Made by a program: the position numbers and the translations under genes | Notes under the pieces: model-generated | Told to the model about the DNA's origin: nothing | Seen by the model: only the letters and a program-made list of their open reading frames with translations | The model's database searches: none | From: Pseudomonas viridiflava | Lineage (GTDB): Bacteria; Pseudomonadota; Gammaproteobacteria; Pseudomonadales; Pseudomonadaceae | Length of the DNA: 64,000 nucleotides | Direction of reading: 5' to 3' | Assembly: GCF_900585905.1 (NCBI RefSeq) | Contig: NZ_UTVH01000095.1 | Coordinates: 124,001-188,000 of the forward strand | Shown here: one piece after another, positions 34,703-44,088 of the stretch | Numbering within the stretch: the stretch's first letter is position 1 | Layout: every line of letters starts with the position of its first letter

Positions 34703-35899
34703 ATGGAGACAATGTCTATGGCAAGTGCACAGCAAATGAAAATCCCGGCCACGTACATGCGGGGTGGCACCAGCAAAGGTGTGTTTTTCAATCTATCGGA
34801 TCTGCCCGAGGCTGCGCGCATCCCGGGCCAGGCACGGGATGCGCTGTTGCTGCGCGTTATCGGCAGCCCCGATCCCTATGAAAAGCAGATCGATGGCATG
34901 GGGGCGGCGACGTCCAGTACCAGCAAGGCCGTCATCGTGTCGAAGAGCACCCGTGCCGACCACGATGTCGATTATCTGTTTGGCCAAGTGTCCATCGACA
35001 AGCCTTTCGTCGACTGGAGCGGTAACTGCGGCAATCTGTCTGCCGCAGTGGGTCCATTTGCCGTCAGCAGTGGCCTGGTCGATGCCTCGCGAGTACCCCG
35101 CAATGGCATCGCGACAGTGCGCATCTTGCAGGCCAATATCGGCAAGACCATTCTTGCTCACGTCCCCATCACGGAAGGATTTGTGCAGGAAACCGGTGAT
35201 TTCGAGCTCGACGGCGTGACCTTTCCGGCTGCCGAGGTCCAGCTGGAGTTTCTTGATCCGGCAGCGGACGAAGAGGGCGCTGGCGGTTCGATGTTCCCCA
35301 CGGGCAATCTCGTGGACGAGCTGCACGTGCCGGGCCTGGGCACCTTGCAGGCAACGATGATCAACGCGGGCATCCCGACCATTTTCATCAACGCCAGCGA
35401 GGTCGGTTACAGCGGCACTGAGTTGCAGGGCGATATCAACGGCGATGCCAAGGCCCTGGCAATGTTCGAAACCATCCGTGCCCACGGCGCGCTGCGCATG
35501 GGGCTGATACATGAAATCGGCGAAGCAGCCACCCGTCAGCACACGCCGAAAGTGGCGCTGGTGGCACCGCCTGCGGATTACCTCGCGTCAAGCGGCAAGC
35601 CCGTTGCGGCAGCTGACATTGACCTGCTGGTGCGGGCGTTGTCCATGGGCAAGCTGCACCACGCCATGATGGGCACTGCTGCAGTGGCCATCGGCACGGC
35701 GGCGGCGATTCCTGGCACCTTGGTCAGCCTGGCGGCGGGCGGCAGCGAGCGTTCCGCCGTGCGCTTCGGCCATCCCTCCGGCACCTTGCGGGTGGGTGCT
35801 GAGGCGGTGCGGGAAAACGGCGACTGGAAAGTCACCAAGGCCATCATGAGCCGCAGTGCACGTGTACTGATGGAGGGCTGGGTACGGGTGCCGCAATAG
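34703..35899 (+). CDS. prpF: AcnD accessory protein / methylaconitate isomerase
   Basis: The 398-residue protein has two diaminopimelate-epimerase-like halves: MRGGTSKGVFFNLSDLP at the start, NCGNLSAAVGPFAV with the first Cys, and SKSTRADHDVDYLFGQ. PrpF isomerises trans-aconitate-type products and is needed for AcnD activity. Three in-frame ATGs lie within 16 bases (34703, 34712, 34718); I use the first, preceded by GAGGA. It is the last gene of the operon; REP DNA separates it from ppsR. Confidence 0.92.
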   Translation: METMSMASAQQMKIPATYMRGGTSKGVFFNLSDLPEAARIPGQARDALLLRVIGSPDPYEKQIDGMGAATSSTSKAVIVSKSTRADHDVDYLFGQVSIDKPFVDWSGNCGNLSAAVGPFAVSSGLVDASRVPRNGIATVRILQANIGKTILAHVPITEGFVQETGDFELDGVTFPAAEVQLEFLDPAADEEGAGGSMFPTGNLVDELHVPGLGTLQATMINAGIPTIFINASEVGYSGTELQGDINGDAKALAMFETIRAHGALRMGLIHEIGEAATRQHTPKVALVAPPADYLASSGKPVAAADIDLLVRALSMGKLHHAMMGTAAVAIGTAAAIPGTLVSLAAGGSERSAVRFGHPSGTLRVGAEAVRENGDWKVTKAIMSRSARVLMEGWVRVPQ

Positions 35900-35931
35900 C
35901 TGCGCGTGGATGCAGTGCGGAATGTAACGAC

Positions 35932-36021
35932 GTGGGACCGGCTTCAGCCGGGAAAACGGCCGTTCCAACGCTTCACTTTCTGCTGCTGGGCTGGCCTGTT
36001 TCCGACTAAAGTCGGTCCCAC
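35932..36021. repeat. Inverted REP pair (BIME) between prpF and ppsR
   Basis: GTGGGACCGGCTTCAGCCGG starts at 35932, and the partner GACTAAAGTCGGTCCCAC ends at 36021. It is the same family as the 34570 pair, so two copies flank prpF. Confidence 0.82.
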
Positions 36022-36075
36022 GTCTCAGCCCCCTATCCAGATCCAGCCACCCACCCACATCAAGGTGAAGCCACG

Positions 36076-36894
36076 TTATTTGAACCTGCGTTCCACGCCT
36101 TTTTCCACCAGCACTTTGGCGGAAATTTCTTCCACCGAAAAATGTGTCGAGTTGATGTGGGGGATGTTCTCGCGACGAAACAGACCCTCCACCTCGCGCA
36201 CTTCGAATTCACATTGGGCGTAGCTGGAATACCGGCTGTTGGGCTTGCGTTCGTGGCGGATCGCGGTCAGCCGGTCGGGGTCGATGGTGAGCCCAAACAG
36301 CTTGCTGCGGTGCTCTTTGAGGGCGTTGGGCATTTGCAGCCGCTCCATGTCGTCTTCGGTCAGCGGGTAATTGGCCGCGCGGATGCCGAACTGCATGGCC
36401 ATGTACAGACAGGTCGGCGTCTTGCCGCAGCGCGACACGCCCACCAGGATGATGTCGGCCTTGTCGTAATACTGCGTGCGTGCACCGTCGTCGTTGTCGA
36501 GGGCAAAATTCACCGCCTCGATGCGCTCCATGTAATTGGAGCTGTGGGCGATAGAGTGCGATTTGCCCACCGAGTAGGAGGAGTGTGAACTAAGCTCCTG
36601 CTCCAGCGGGGCCAGGAAGGTTGCGAAAATGTCGATCATGAAACCGTTGGAGGTCGCCAGTATTTCGCGAATCTCCTGATTGACGATGGTGTCGAAAATG
36701 ATCGGCCGCACCGCATCCCTGTCGGCGGCATTGTTGATTTGTTGTACCATCGCCCGCGCCTTATCGATACTGTCGATATAGGGCCTGGTGAACTTGTTGA
36801 AAGTAATATTTTCAAATTGCGCTAACAGGCTCTGCCCCAGGGTTTCAGCGGTAATCCCGGTGCCGTCGGAGATGAAGAAAGCGGATCGTTGCAT
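36076..36894 (-). CDS. ppsR: PEP synthase regulatory kinase/pyrophosphorylase
   Basis: The 272-residue bifunctional protein phosphorylates (ADP-dependent) and dephosphorylates (Pi-dependent) PEP synthase. It starts MQRSAFFISDGTGITAETLG, and the P-loop is GVSRCGKTPTCLYMA near residue 150. It is divergent from its target ppsA across 194 bases, a conserved arrangement. I start at 36894, with AGAGG just upstream; the longer ORF start at 36948 is not conserved. Confidence 0.93.
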   Translation of the reverse strand: MQRSAFFISDGTGITAETLGQSLLAQFENITFNKFTRPYIDSIDKARAMVQQINNAADRDAVRPIIFDTIVNQEIREILATSNGFMIDIFATFLAPLEQELSSHSSYSVGKSHSIAHSSNYMERIEAVNFALDNDDGARTQYYDKADIILVGVSRCGKTPTCLYMAMQFGIRAANYPLTEDDMERLQMPNALKEHRSKLFGLTIDPDRLTAIRHERKPNSRYSSYAQCEFEVREVEGLFRRENIPHINSTHFSVEEISAKVLVEKGVERRFK

Positions 36895-37088
36895 GTGCGC
36901 CTCTGGCCTTAAGCTGGTAACGATGGTTGGCCTATCATAGGCGCGCATGGCAGACCTGAGTGAAGGCTGTCGGCTTCTTTTTCACGCCTAGGGCGCGAAA
37001 TTGGCGCAACACAGGCGCAGCGATCCGTCAGCAGTACTGAATGACTGAGCTTTTCCCAACAACAAACACAGTTAGTGGAGAGATCACC

Positions 37089-39464
37089 TTGGTAGAGTAC
37101 GTAGTTTCCCTCGATAAGCTCGGCGTCCATGATGTGGAGCATGTGGGAGGCAAAAACGCATCCCTCGGCGAAATGATCAGCAACCTCGCCGGTGCTGGCG
37201 TTTCTGTACCTGGCGGCTTTGCCACCACGGCGCAGGCCTACCGTGATTTCCTTGAGCTCAGCGGTCTGAACGAGCAGATCCATGCTGCCCTCGACGCGCT
37301 GGATGTTGATGACGTCAACGCCCTGGCCCGCACCGGCAAGCAGATACGGCAGTGGATCATGGAAGCCGAGTTCCCTGAAAAGCTCAACGCCGAGATTCGC
37401 ACCGCGTTTGCCGAGCTGTCGGCAGGCAACCCCAATCTTGCGGTCGCCGTTCGCTCATCGGCCACCGCCGAAGATCTGCCGGACGCCTCGTTTGCCGGTC
37501 AGCAGGAAACCTTCCTTAATATCCGTGGCGTCGAGAACGTCATCCGTGCGGCCAAGGAAGTTTTCGCTTCGCTGTTCAACGACCGTGCCATTTCCTACCG
37601 TGTGCATCAGGGCTTCGACCACAAGCTGGTGGCCTTGTCGGCGGGCGTGCAGCGCATGGTGCGTTCCGAAACCGGAACGGCGGGGGTGATGTTCACCCTT
37701 GATACCGAGTCCGGCTTTCGTGACGTAGTGTTCATCACGGGTGCCTACGGGCTGGGTGAAACCGTGGTGCAGGGCGCGGTCAACCCCGACGAGTTCTACG
37801 TTCACAAGGGTACCCTGGCGGCGGGTCGCCCAGCCATTCTGCGCCGCAATCTGGGCAGCAAGGCGATCAAGATGATCTATGGCGAGGAAGCCACGGCAGG
37901 TCGCTCGGTGAAAACCGTGGACGTCGAGCCTGCCGAACGTGCGCGTTTCTGCCTTAGCGACGCAGAAGTCGCCGAACTGGCAAAACAGGCAATGATCATC
38001 GAAAAGCATTACCAGGCGCCCATGGACATCGAGTGGGCCAAAGACGGCGACGACGGCAAGCTTTACATCGTTCAGGCCCGCCCGGAAACCGTGAAAAGCC
38101 GCTCCCAGGCCAATGTCATGGAGCGCTACCTGCTCAAGGAAACCGGTACCGTGCTGGTTGAAGGCCGTGCCATCGGTCAGCGCATCGGCGCGGGCAAGGT
38201 GCGGATCATCAAGGACGTGTCGGAAATGGACAAGGTCCAGCCTGGCGACGTGCTGGTCTCGGACATGACCGACCCGGACTGGGAACCGGTGATGAAGCGC
38301 GCCAGCGCCATTGTCACCAACCGTGGCGGACGTACCTGTCACGCCGCAATCATCGCTCGCGAGCTGGGCATTCCTGCCGTGGTCGGTTGCGGCAATGCCA
38401 CTCAGTTGCTGCAGGATGGCCAGGGCGTAACCGTTTCCTGTGCCGAGGGCGACACCGGTTACATTTTTGAAGGGCAACTGGGCTTCGACATCAAGACCAA
38501 CTCAGTCGATGCGATGCCTGAACTCCCGTTCAAGATCATGATGAACGTCGGCAACCCCGACCGCGCCTTCGATTTCGCCCAGTTGCCCAATGCCGGTGTC
38601 GGTCTGGCGCGTCTGGAGTTCATCATCAACCGCATGATCGGCGTGCACCCCAAGGCGCTGCTCAACTACGACAGCCTGCCGCCGGAGATCAAGGACAGCG
38701 TCGACAAGCGCATCGCTGGCTACAGCGATCCGGTGGGGTTCTATGTCGACAAGCTGGTCGAAGGCATCAGTACCCTGGCGGCGGCCTTTACCCCGAAAAA
38801 AGTCATCGTGCGCCTGTCGGACTTCAAGTCCAACGAGTACGCCAATCTCATCGGCGGCAAGATGTACGAGCCCGAGGAAGAAAACCCGATGCTGGGCTTT
38901 CGCGGTGCCTCGCGCTACATCAGCGAGAATTTCCGCGACTGCTTCGAGCTTGAATGCCGCGCACTCAAGCGCGTGCGCAACGAGATGGGCCTGACCAACG
39001 TTGAAATCATGGTGCCCTTTGTGCGCACCCTGGGTGAAGCCAGTCAGGTGATCGACCTGCTGGCAGAGAACGGGCTTGCACGCGGCGAAAATGGCCTGCG
39101 CGTGATCATGATGTGCGAGCTGCCGTCCAACGCCATCCTTGCGGAGGAATTTCTCGAGTATTTCGACGGTTTCTCCATCGGCTCCAACGACCTGACTCAA
39201 CTGACACTTGGGCTCGATCGTGACTCCGGGGTGATCGCGCACTTGTTCGATGAACGTAATCCAGCCGTGAAGAAGCTGCTGTCCAATGCCATTCAGGCCT
39301 GCAACAAGGCTGGCAAGTACATCGGCATTTGCGGGCAGGGGCCGTCTGACCATCCCGATCTCGCGCGCTGGTTAATGGATCAGGGTATTGAAAGCGTTTC
39401 CCTGAATCCGGATTCGGTACTGGAAACCTGGTTCTTCCTGGCCGAGGCGCAAGCCCCGGTCTGA
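37089..39464 (+). CDS. ppsA: Phosphoenolpyruvate synthase
   Basis: The 791-residue enzyme converts pyruvate to PEP in gluconeogenesis. It has an ATP-grasp N-domain (VGGKNASLGEM, AVRSSATAEDLPDASFAGQQET), the phospho-His swivel with H418 in NRGGRTCHAAIIARELG, and a TIM barrel with the catalytic GQGPSDHPDLARW near the C-terminus. TTG at 37089 is the start: GGAGAG lies about 7 bases upstream and the protein then begins (M)VEYVVSLDKLG as in other pseudomonads. ADP-dependent control by PpsR is expected. Confidence 0.94.
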   Translation: MVEYVVSLDKLGVHDVEHVGGKNASLGEMISNLAGAGVSVPGGFATTAQAYRDFLELSGLNEQIHAALDALDVDDVNALARTGKQIRQWIMEAEFPEKLNAEIRTAFAELSAGNPNLAVAVRSSATAEDLPDASFAGQQETFLNIRGVENVIRAAKEVFASLFNDRAISYRVHQGFDHKLVALSAGVQRMVRSETGTAGVMFTLDTESGFRDVVFITGAYGLGETVVQGAVNPDEFYVHKGTLAAGRPAILRRNLGSKAIKMIYGEEATAGRSVKTVDVEPAERARFCLSDAEVAELAKQAMIIEKHYQAPMDIEWAKDGDDGKLYIVQARPETVKSRSQANVMERYLLKETGTVLVEGRAIGQRIGAGKVRIIKDVSEMDKVQPGDVLVSDMTDPDWEPVMKRASAIVTNRGGRTCHAAIIARELGIPAVVGCGNATQLLQDGQGVTVSCAEGDTGYIFEGQLGFDIKTNSVDAMPELPFKIMMNVGNPDRAFDFAQLPNAGVGLARLEFIINRMIGVHPKALLNYDSLPPEIKDSVDKRIAGYSDPVGFYVDKLVEGISTLAAAFTPKKVIVRLSDFKSNEYANLIGGKMYEPEEENPMLGFRGASRYISENFRDCFELECRALKRVRNEMGLTNVEIMVPFVRTLGEASQVIDLLAENGLARGENGLRVIMMCELPSNAILAEEFLEYFDGFSIGSNDLTQLTLGLDRDSGVIAHLFDERNPAVKKLLSNAIQACNKAGKYIGICGQGPSDHPDLARWLMDQGIESVSLNPDSVLETWFFLAEAQAPV

Positions 39465-39476
39465 TTCATTCTCGCG

Positions 39477-39514
39477 AGCCCCGGCCCGTCATCCTGACGA
39501 GTCGGGGCTTTTTC
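39477..39514 (+). terminator. Terminator of ppsA
   Basis: AGCCCCGGCCCGTCA pairs with TGACGAGTCGGGGCT (with internal mismatches), followed by five T. Confidence 0.8.
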
Positions 39515-39566
39515 ATGTTTACCGCGGACGGTTTTGCAATGCCCGTCCCTTGATTGTTTGAGCAAT

Positions 39567-40541
39567 ATGCACAGCAGTAGCAGTCTATTTCCCGTGGCTT
39601 TGATCAGTGCCGAGCGACGTGGCGATCTGGTCGAAGACGTTTACCGCCTCAAGCCCGCCAACAGCCCCGACTACAGTGTCGAAATCGCCGTAACCCGCCT
39701 GGGGCTTGCGCTGCAGCCCGACACTCGGGGTGTTCCTGTGATCCTGCTGCATGGCAGTTTCTCCAATCGACGGTTCTGGTATTCACCTAAAGGCATCGGT
39801 CTGGGGGCTCATCTGGCACGCGCAGGTTTTGACGTCTGGATCGCCGAAATGCGCGGCCATGGCCTGTCGTCACGCAACCAGAATTACCGAGCCAATCAGG
39901 TGGCTGATTACGCCCGCTACGATATTCCGGCGATTGCCGCGTTTGTGCATGAGCAGAGCGGTCAGGCTGCGCACTGGATCGGGCATTCGCTGGGCGGCAC
40001 CACGCTGGCCGCTGCGCTGGGCGGTGAGCACCTGGATACGGCCGGTGCCGCCTCGGTGGCGCTGTTCGGCAGCCAGGTCAGTCGCGTCCACTGGCCACTG
40101 AAAATCCCGCCGCTGCAATGGCTCGCGCGGCTGGTGCTGAAACCTTTCGAACACATCAGCGGCCCGCGCTTCCAGCGTGGCCCTGAAGACGAACCGATTG
40201 GCGTGGTGCTGGAAAGCATGCGCTGGAATGGCCTTTTCGGGCGTTTCGGCGATCGCGAGAGTGACTGGTGGGTGGGGCTGGCGAGAGTCGAGGTGCCCGT
40301 GCTGGCTGTTGCCGCCGCGGGCGATCACCAGGACCCGGTCTGGGCCTGCCGCAAACTGTTCGACCAGACAGGCTCTACGCAGCGCCGATTCCTTTGCCTG
40401 GGACGCGACCACGGCTTCAGCGAAGACTTCGATCATGTGGCCATGCTGGTGAGCAAGGCCGCGCAGCGCGAGGTCTGGCCACTGGTGGTGGACTGGCTCA
40501 ACAGCGGGCACCTGCCTGTCAGTGAGCTGTCGTCTGTGTAA
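39567..40541 (+). CDS. Alpha/beta hydrolase
   Basis: The 324-residue alpha/beta hydrolase has an oxyanion strand VILLHGSFSNRRFW, DVWIAEMRGHGLSSRN, nucleophile elbow IGHSLGGTT (Ser in GHSLG) and catalytic His in LGRDHGFSEDFDHV. This looks like an esterase or lipase of the membrane-associated type, but there is no signal peptide. The start at 39567 is tentative because no strong ribosome site is visible. It lies between ppsA and rraA on the same strand. Confidence 0.75.
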   Translation: MHSSSSLFPVALISAERRGDLVEDVYRLKPANSPDYSVEIAVTRLGLALQPDTRGVPVILLHGSFSNRRFWYSPKGIGLGAHLARAGFDVWIAEMRGHGLSSRNQNYRANQVADYARYDIPAIAAFVHEQSGQAAHWIGHSLGGTTLAAALGGEHLDTAGAASVALFGSQVSRVHWPLKIPPLQWLARLVLKPFEHISGPRFQRGPEDEPIGVVLESMRWNGLFGRFGDRESDWWVGLARVEVPVLAVAAAGDHQDPVWACRKLFDQTGSTQRRFLCLGRDHGFSEDFDHVAMLVSKAAQREVWPLVVDWLNSGHLPVSELSSV

Positions 40542-40641
40542 GTCGGTGTGTCGAATCGAGCCGGCGGCGTTTCCCTCTGCGCCGCTTGCGACTAAGCTAC
40601 GGCGCACACTCATTCGATCATTCGCTGACAGGAGTTACGCC

Positions 40642-41130
40642 ATGCATTACAGCACCCCGGATCTGTGCGATGCCTATCCCGAGCTGGTCAAGGTGGCTGA
40701 ACCCATGTTCAGCAACTTCGGCGGTCGTGATTCCTTTGGCGGCGAGATTGTGACCCTCAAGTGTTTCGAGGATAACTCCCTGGTCAAGCAGCAGGCCGAG
40801 CTGGACGGCACCGGCAAGGTGCTGGTGGTTGATGGTGGCGGTTCGCTGCGATGTGCACTGCTGGGCGACATGATTGCCGAGAGGGCGGCCCACAATGGCT
40901 GGCAGGGCATGGTCATCTATGGCTGCGTGCGCGATGTCGACGTGCTGGCGCAGACCGACCTGGGTGTGCAGGCGCTGGCCAGCCATCCGTTGCGGACCGA
41001 AAAACGCGGCCTGGGTGACCTCGACGTCATCGTCACCTTCGCCGGATTGACGTTCCGGCCGGGCGAGTACCTGTATGCGGACAACAACGGCATCATCGTC
41101 TCGCCGTCCCCTTTGAACATGCCGGAATAA
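40642..41130 (+). CDS. rraA: Ribonuclease E inhibitor RraA
   Basis: The 162-residue protein is a RraA/MenG-fold trimer subunit that binds RNase E and slows mRNA decay. Conserved stretches are MHYSTPDLCDAYPELV, GKVLVVDGGGSLRCALLGDM, GWQGMVIYGCVRDVD and YLYADNNGIIVS. GGAG six bases before the ATG fixes the start. It could instead be a class II aldolase relative of the same fold, but the length and sequence favour RraA. Confidence 0.9.
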   Translation: MHYSTPDLCDAYPELVKVAEPMFSNFGGRDSFGGEIVTLKCFEDNSLVKQQAELDGTGKVLVVDGGGSLRCALLGDMIAERAAHNGWQGMVIYGCVRDVDVLAQTDLGVQALASHPLRTEKRGLGDLDVIVTFAGLTFRPGEYLYADNNGIIVSPSPLNMPE

Positions 41131-41142
41131 GCGACGCCCTGA

Positions 41143-42138
41143 ATGTTTGATGAAACAAACGCACAATGGGGGCTGGTGCATGCCCTGGTACTTGATGGCA
41201 ACGGCGGCGCGCGCTTTATCGCGCGCACCGAGCTTGATGATTTGCAGTTGCTGGCTCACGAAAGTGTCTGGCTGCACTGGGATCGCGGGCACCCGCAGAC
41301 CCATACCTGGTTGCGTACCGGCAGCGGTCTGAGCGAATTTGCCTGCGATCTGCTGCTTGAAGAAAACACCCGGCCACGCATGCTGCCATTGCCGGAAGAA
41401 AAATTGTTGCTGTTCCTGCGCGGGGTCAACCTCAACCCGGGTGCGGAGCCTGAGGATATGGTTTCGGTGCGGATTTTCGCCGCTGCGCAGCAGGTTATCT
41501 CGCTGCGCCTGCGGCCATTGCGCGCCACCGATGAACTGATCGAGCTGCTTAACCAGGGCAAAGGTCCGAAAACCTCATCTGAACTCATCCTTTATCTGGC
41601 CCAGTTTCTGACCGACAAGGTTCAGGCGCTGGTAGGTGACCTGACTGAACTGGTCGACGAGGAGGAGGAAGAGCTGGACGCCGACGAACGGTATGCCCCG
41701 GAGCACGGCAAGCTTCTGCAGATTCGCCGTCGGGCAGCCGGGTTACGTCGCTTCCTGGGGCCGCAGCGTGACATCTACGCTCAGCTGACTCGATGCAAGC
41801 TGCCCTGGTTTGTCGAGGATGATGCCGATTACTGGAATGAGCTCAACAACAGCCTGACGCGCTATCTGGAAGAGCTCGAACTGACCCGGGAGCGCGTCGG
41901 GCTGGTGCTGGAGTCGGAGGACCGGCGTCTGCGCGAGCACATGAACCGGACCATGTATCGCTTCGGCATTATCACCGGCATCTTCCTGCCCATGAGCTTT
42001 CTCACCGGCTTGCTGGGGATCAACGTCGGGGGGATTCCGGGGTCGGAGAGCCCTTACGGATTTTTGCTTGCCTGCCTTCTGATCCTTGGCGTCGCGCTGG
42101 GGCAATGGTGGTTGTTCAGGCGTCTGCGCTGGGTATGA
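41143..42138 (+). CDS. zntB: CorA-family zinc transporter ZntB
   Basis: The 331-residue membrane protein of the CorA/ZntB type has a cytosolic funnel domain, a long acidic helix (DLTELVDEEEEELDADE), two C-terminal helices and the pore signature GxN as GINVGGIPG near residue 291. ZntB moves zinc; the GIN form of the motif rather than GMN fits ZntB. It is 12 bases after rraA and may share its transcript. Start by first ATG; ribosome site weak. Confidence 0.83.
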   Translation: MFDETNAQWGLVHALVLDGNGGARFIARTELDDLQLLAHESVWLHWDRGHPQTHTWLRTGSGLSEFACDLLLEENTRPRMLPLPEEKLLLFLRGVNLNPGAEPEDMVSVRIFAAAQQVISLRLRPLRATDELIELLNQGKGPKTSSELILYLAQFLTDKVQALVGDLTELVDEEEEELDADERYAPEHGKLLQIRRRAAGLRRFLGPQRDIYAQLTRCKLPWFVEDDADYWNELNNSLTRYLEELELTRERVGLVLESEDRRLREHMNRTMYRFGIITGIFLPMSFLTGLLGINVGGIPGSESPYGFLLACLLILGVALGQWWLFRRLRWV

Positions 42139-42226
42139 ATGTGAGTTTTTGTCAGTGTAGTTACGCGACAGTTGTGACTCGTTCGGATTGGTCGGCGTCT
42201 TCAATTGAAGTTAACAGAGGTGCCCA

Positions 42227-42478
42227 ATGCACGATCCGTTTGAACAATCATTGCGTGACATGCTCAAGTCGTCCTCCACAAGTCGTGATGACGATGCGTG
42301 CCTGGGCCGGGTATTGAAGACTGCCAATCGCCAGGTCGGCGCAGGTGTGATGTTCAGCCTGCTGGGGCGTTGGGGTGAAGCACTGATGATTGCGCTGAAC
42401 AACGGATCGGCTCACGTGGCACCTGTTTCACGACACAAGGCTAATGTTTCTGCCCATTCTGTCGATAAGGCTGATTGA
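42227..42478 (+). CDS. crfX: CrfX-like small protein
   Basis: The 83-residue protein starts MHDPFEQSLRDMLKSSS and has one hydrophobic patch (GEALMIALNN). The function is not established. It is identified by position: it is the first gene of the crfX-cmpX-sigX-oprF block conserved in Pseudomonas. AGAGGTGCCCA precedes the ATG. The stop lies 2 bases before the cmpX ATG. Confidence 0.75.
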   Translation: MHDPFEQSLRDMLKSSSTSRDDDACLGRVLKTANRQVGAGVMFSLLGRWGEALMIALNNGSAHVAPVSRHKANVSAHSVDKAD

Positions 42479-42480
42479 CT

Positions 42481-43305
42481 ATGGAATTGGATCTCTGGAC
42501 CCAGAGTCTGGTTGCTGCAATGACTGCATTGTGGACCAAGGTTGCAAATTTCATCCCCAATCTGTTCGGGGCGCTGGTTGTAGTACTGCTGGGTTTCGTG
42601 GTGGCCAAGCTGCTGGACGCGTTGCTGTCCAAGCTGCTCGCCAAGCTGGGCCTTGATCGCTTGATGGCAGGCACCGGCCTGACCAAGCTGATCAGCCGGG
42701 CAGGGGTTCAGGTGCCGGTCTCGACATTGATCGGCAAGATTGTTTACTGGTTCGTGCTGTTGATATTTCTGGTGTCGGCGGCCGAGTCGCTGGGCCTGGA
42801 ACGGGTTTCGGCCACGCTGGACATGCTTGCGCTGTATCTGCCGAAGGTATTTGGCGCCGCGCTGGTTCTGCTGGTGGGTGTGCTGCTGGCGCAGTTGGTC
42901 AACGGGCTGGTGCGAGGCGCCGCCGAAGGTGTCGGGCTTGATTATTCCGCAGGCCTTGGCCGTATCGCTCAGGGGCTGGTGATCATCATCAGCATCTCGG
43001 TGGCGATCAGTCAGCTTGAGGTCAAGACCGACCTGCTGAACCACGTTATCGTGATTGGATTGATTACCGTTGGTCTGGCTGTTGCGCTGGCCATGGGACT
43101 TGGAAGTCGTGAGCTGGCCGCGCAAATACTGGCGGGTATTTATGTACGAGAGTTGTATCAGGTTGGTCAGGAAGTGCGGATTGGCGATGTCGAAGGTCAG
43201 ATTGAAGAGATCGGTACGGTCAAGACAACGTTGCTGACAGACGACGGGGAGTTGGTTTCATTGTCCAACCGCGTCCTGCTGGAGCAACGAGTGAGCAGCC
43301 GTTAA
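42481..43305 (+). CDS. cmpX: Mechanosensitive-channel family protein CmpX
   Basis: The 274-residue inner-membrane protein has a predicted four hydrophobic helices (about 25-50, 80-105, 120-150, 165-205) and a C-terminal MscS-like beta domain (VGQEVRIGDVEGQIEEIGTVKTTLLTDDGE). In P. aeruginosa CmpX influences envelope stress and SigX activity. Its place directly upstream of sigX supports a sensing role toward the sigma factor. An earlier in-frame TTG at 42475 overlaps crfX. Confidence 0.9.
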   Translation: MELDLWTQSLVAAMTALWTKVANFIPNLFGALVVVLLGFVVAKLLDALLSKLLAKLGLDRLMAGTGLTKLISRAGVQVPVSTLIGKIVYWFVLLIFLVSAAESLGLERVSATLDMLALYLPKVFGAALVLLVGVLLAQLVNGLVRGAAEGVGLDYSAGLGRIAQGLVIIISISVAISQLEVKTDLLNHVIVIGLITVGLAVALAMGLGSRELAAQILAGIYVRELYQVGQEVRIGDVEGQIEEIGTVKTTLLTDDGELVSLSNRVLLEQRVSSR

Positions 43306-43391
43306 GCGGCGAACCTGCTACTCTATGCCGCCACGAATTGCCGGTCGCCGGACAGTGGCGGCCATTGATCTGACTGTCGGCACACTTTGTT

Positions 43392-43982
43392 TTGAATAAC
43401 GTTCAACCGCAATCGCTGCGCTATGACCCCCGCGAGCTCTCGGATGAGGAGCTGGTTGCGCGAGCGCATGCCGAACTGTTTCACGTAACGCGCGCCTATG
43501 AAGAACTGATGCGGCGTTACCAGCGAACCCTTTTTAACGTCTGCGCACGGTATTTGGGGAACGATAGAGATGCTGATGATGTCTGTCAGGAAGTGATGCT
43601 TAAGGTGTTGTATGGCTTGAAAAATTTCGAGGGCAAATCGAAATTTAAAACATGGCTCTACAGCATCACGTATAACGAATGCATCACGCAGTACAGAAAG
43701 GAACGGCGCAAGCGTCGCTTGATGGACGCGTTGAGTCTGGATCCACTTGAGGAAGCGTCGGAAGAAAAGACGCCCACACCTGAAGAACGGGGCGGACTTG
43801 ATCGCTGGCTGGTGCATGCCAACCCGATTGATCGGGAGATTCTGGTGCTGCGATTTGTCGCAGAGCTTGAGTTCCAGGAGATCGCAGACATCATGCACAT
43901 GGGCTTGAGTGCTACCAAAATGCGCTACAAGCGGGCTTTGGATAAATTACGCGAGAAATTTGCAGGGGTTACGGAAACTTAA
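43392..43982 (+). CDS. sigX: ECF sigma factor SigX
   Basis: The 196-residue ECF sigma factor has region 2 (YQRTLFNVCARYLGNDRDADDVCQEVMLKVLYGLKNFEGKSKFKTWLYSITYNECI) and region 4 (IDREILVLRFVAELEFQEIADIMHMGLSATKMRYKRALDKLR). It drives oprF and lipid-metabolism genes under envelope stress. No anti-sigma gene follows, as usual for SigX. It starts with TTG (43392), and the N-terminus (M)NNVQPQSLRYDPRELSDEELVARAH matches known SigX proteins. Confidence 0.93.
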   Translation: MNNVQPQSLRYDPRELSDEELVARAHAELFHVTRAYEELMRRYQRTLFNVCARYLGNDRDADDVCQEVMLKVLYGLKNFEGKSKFKTWLYSITYNECITQYRKERRKRRLMDALSLDPLEEASEEKTPTPEERGGLDRWLVHANPIDREILVLRFVAELEFQEIADIMHMGLSATKMRYKRALDKLREKFAGVTET

Positions 43983-44088
43983 CTGCACGCAAATATCTCT
44001 AACGAGCTGGCAGGTTCTGATAGACTTGCCGATGAGTTGTCCCCTTGATGCGGGACTGCTTTTTAATCACCAGATGGGGATTTAACGG

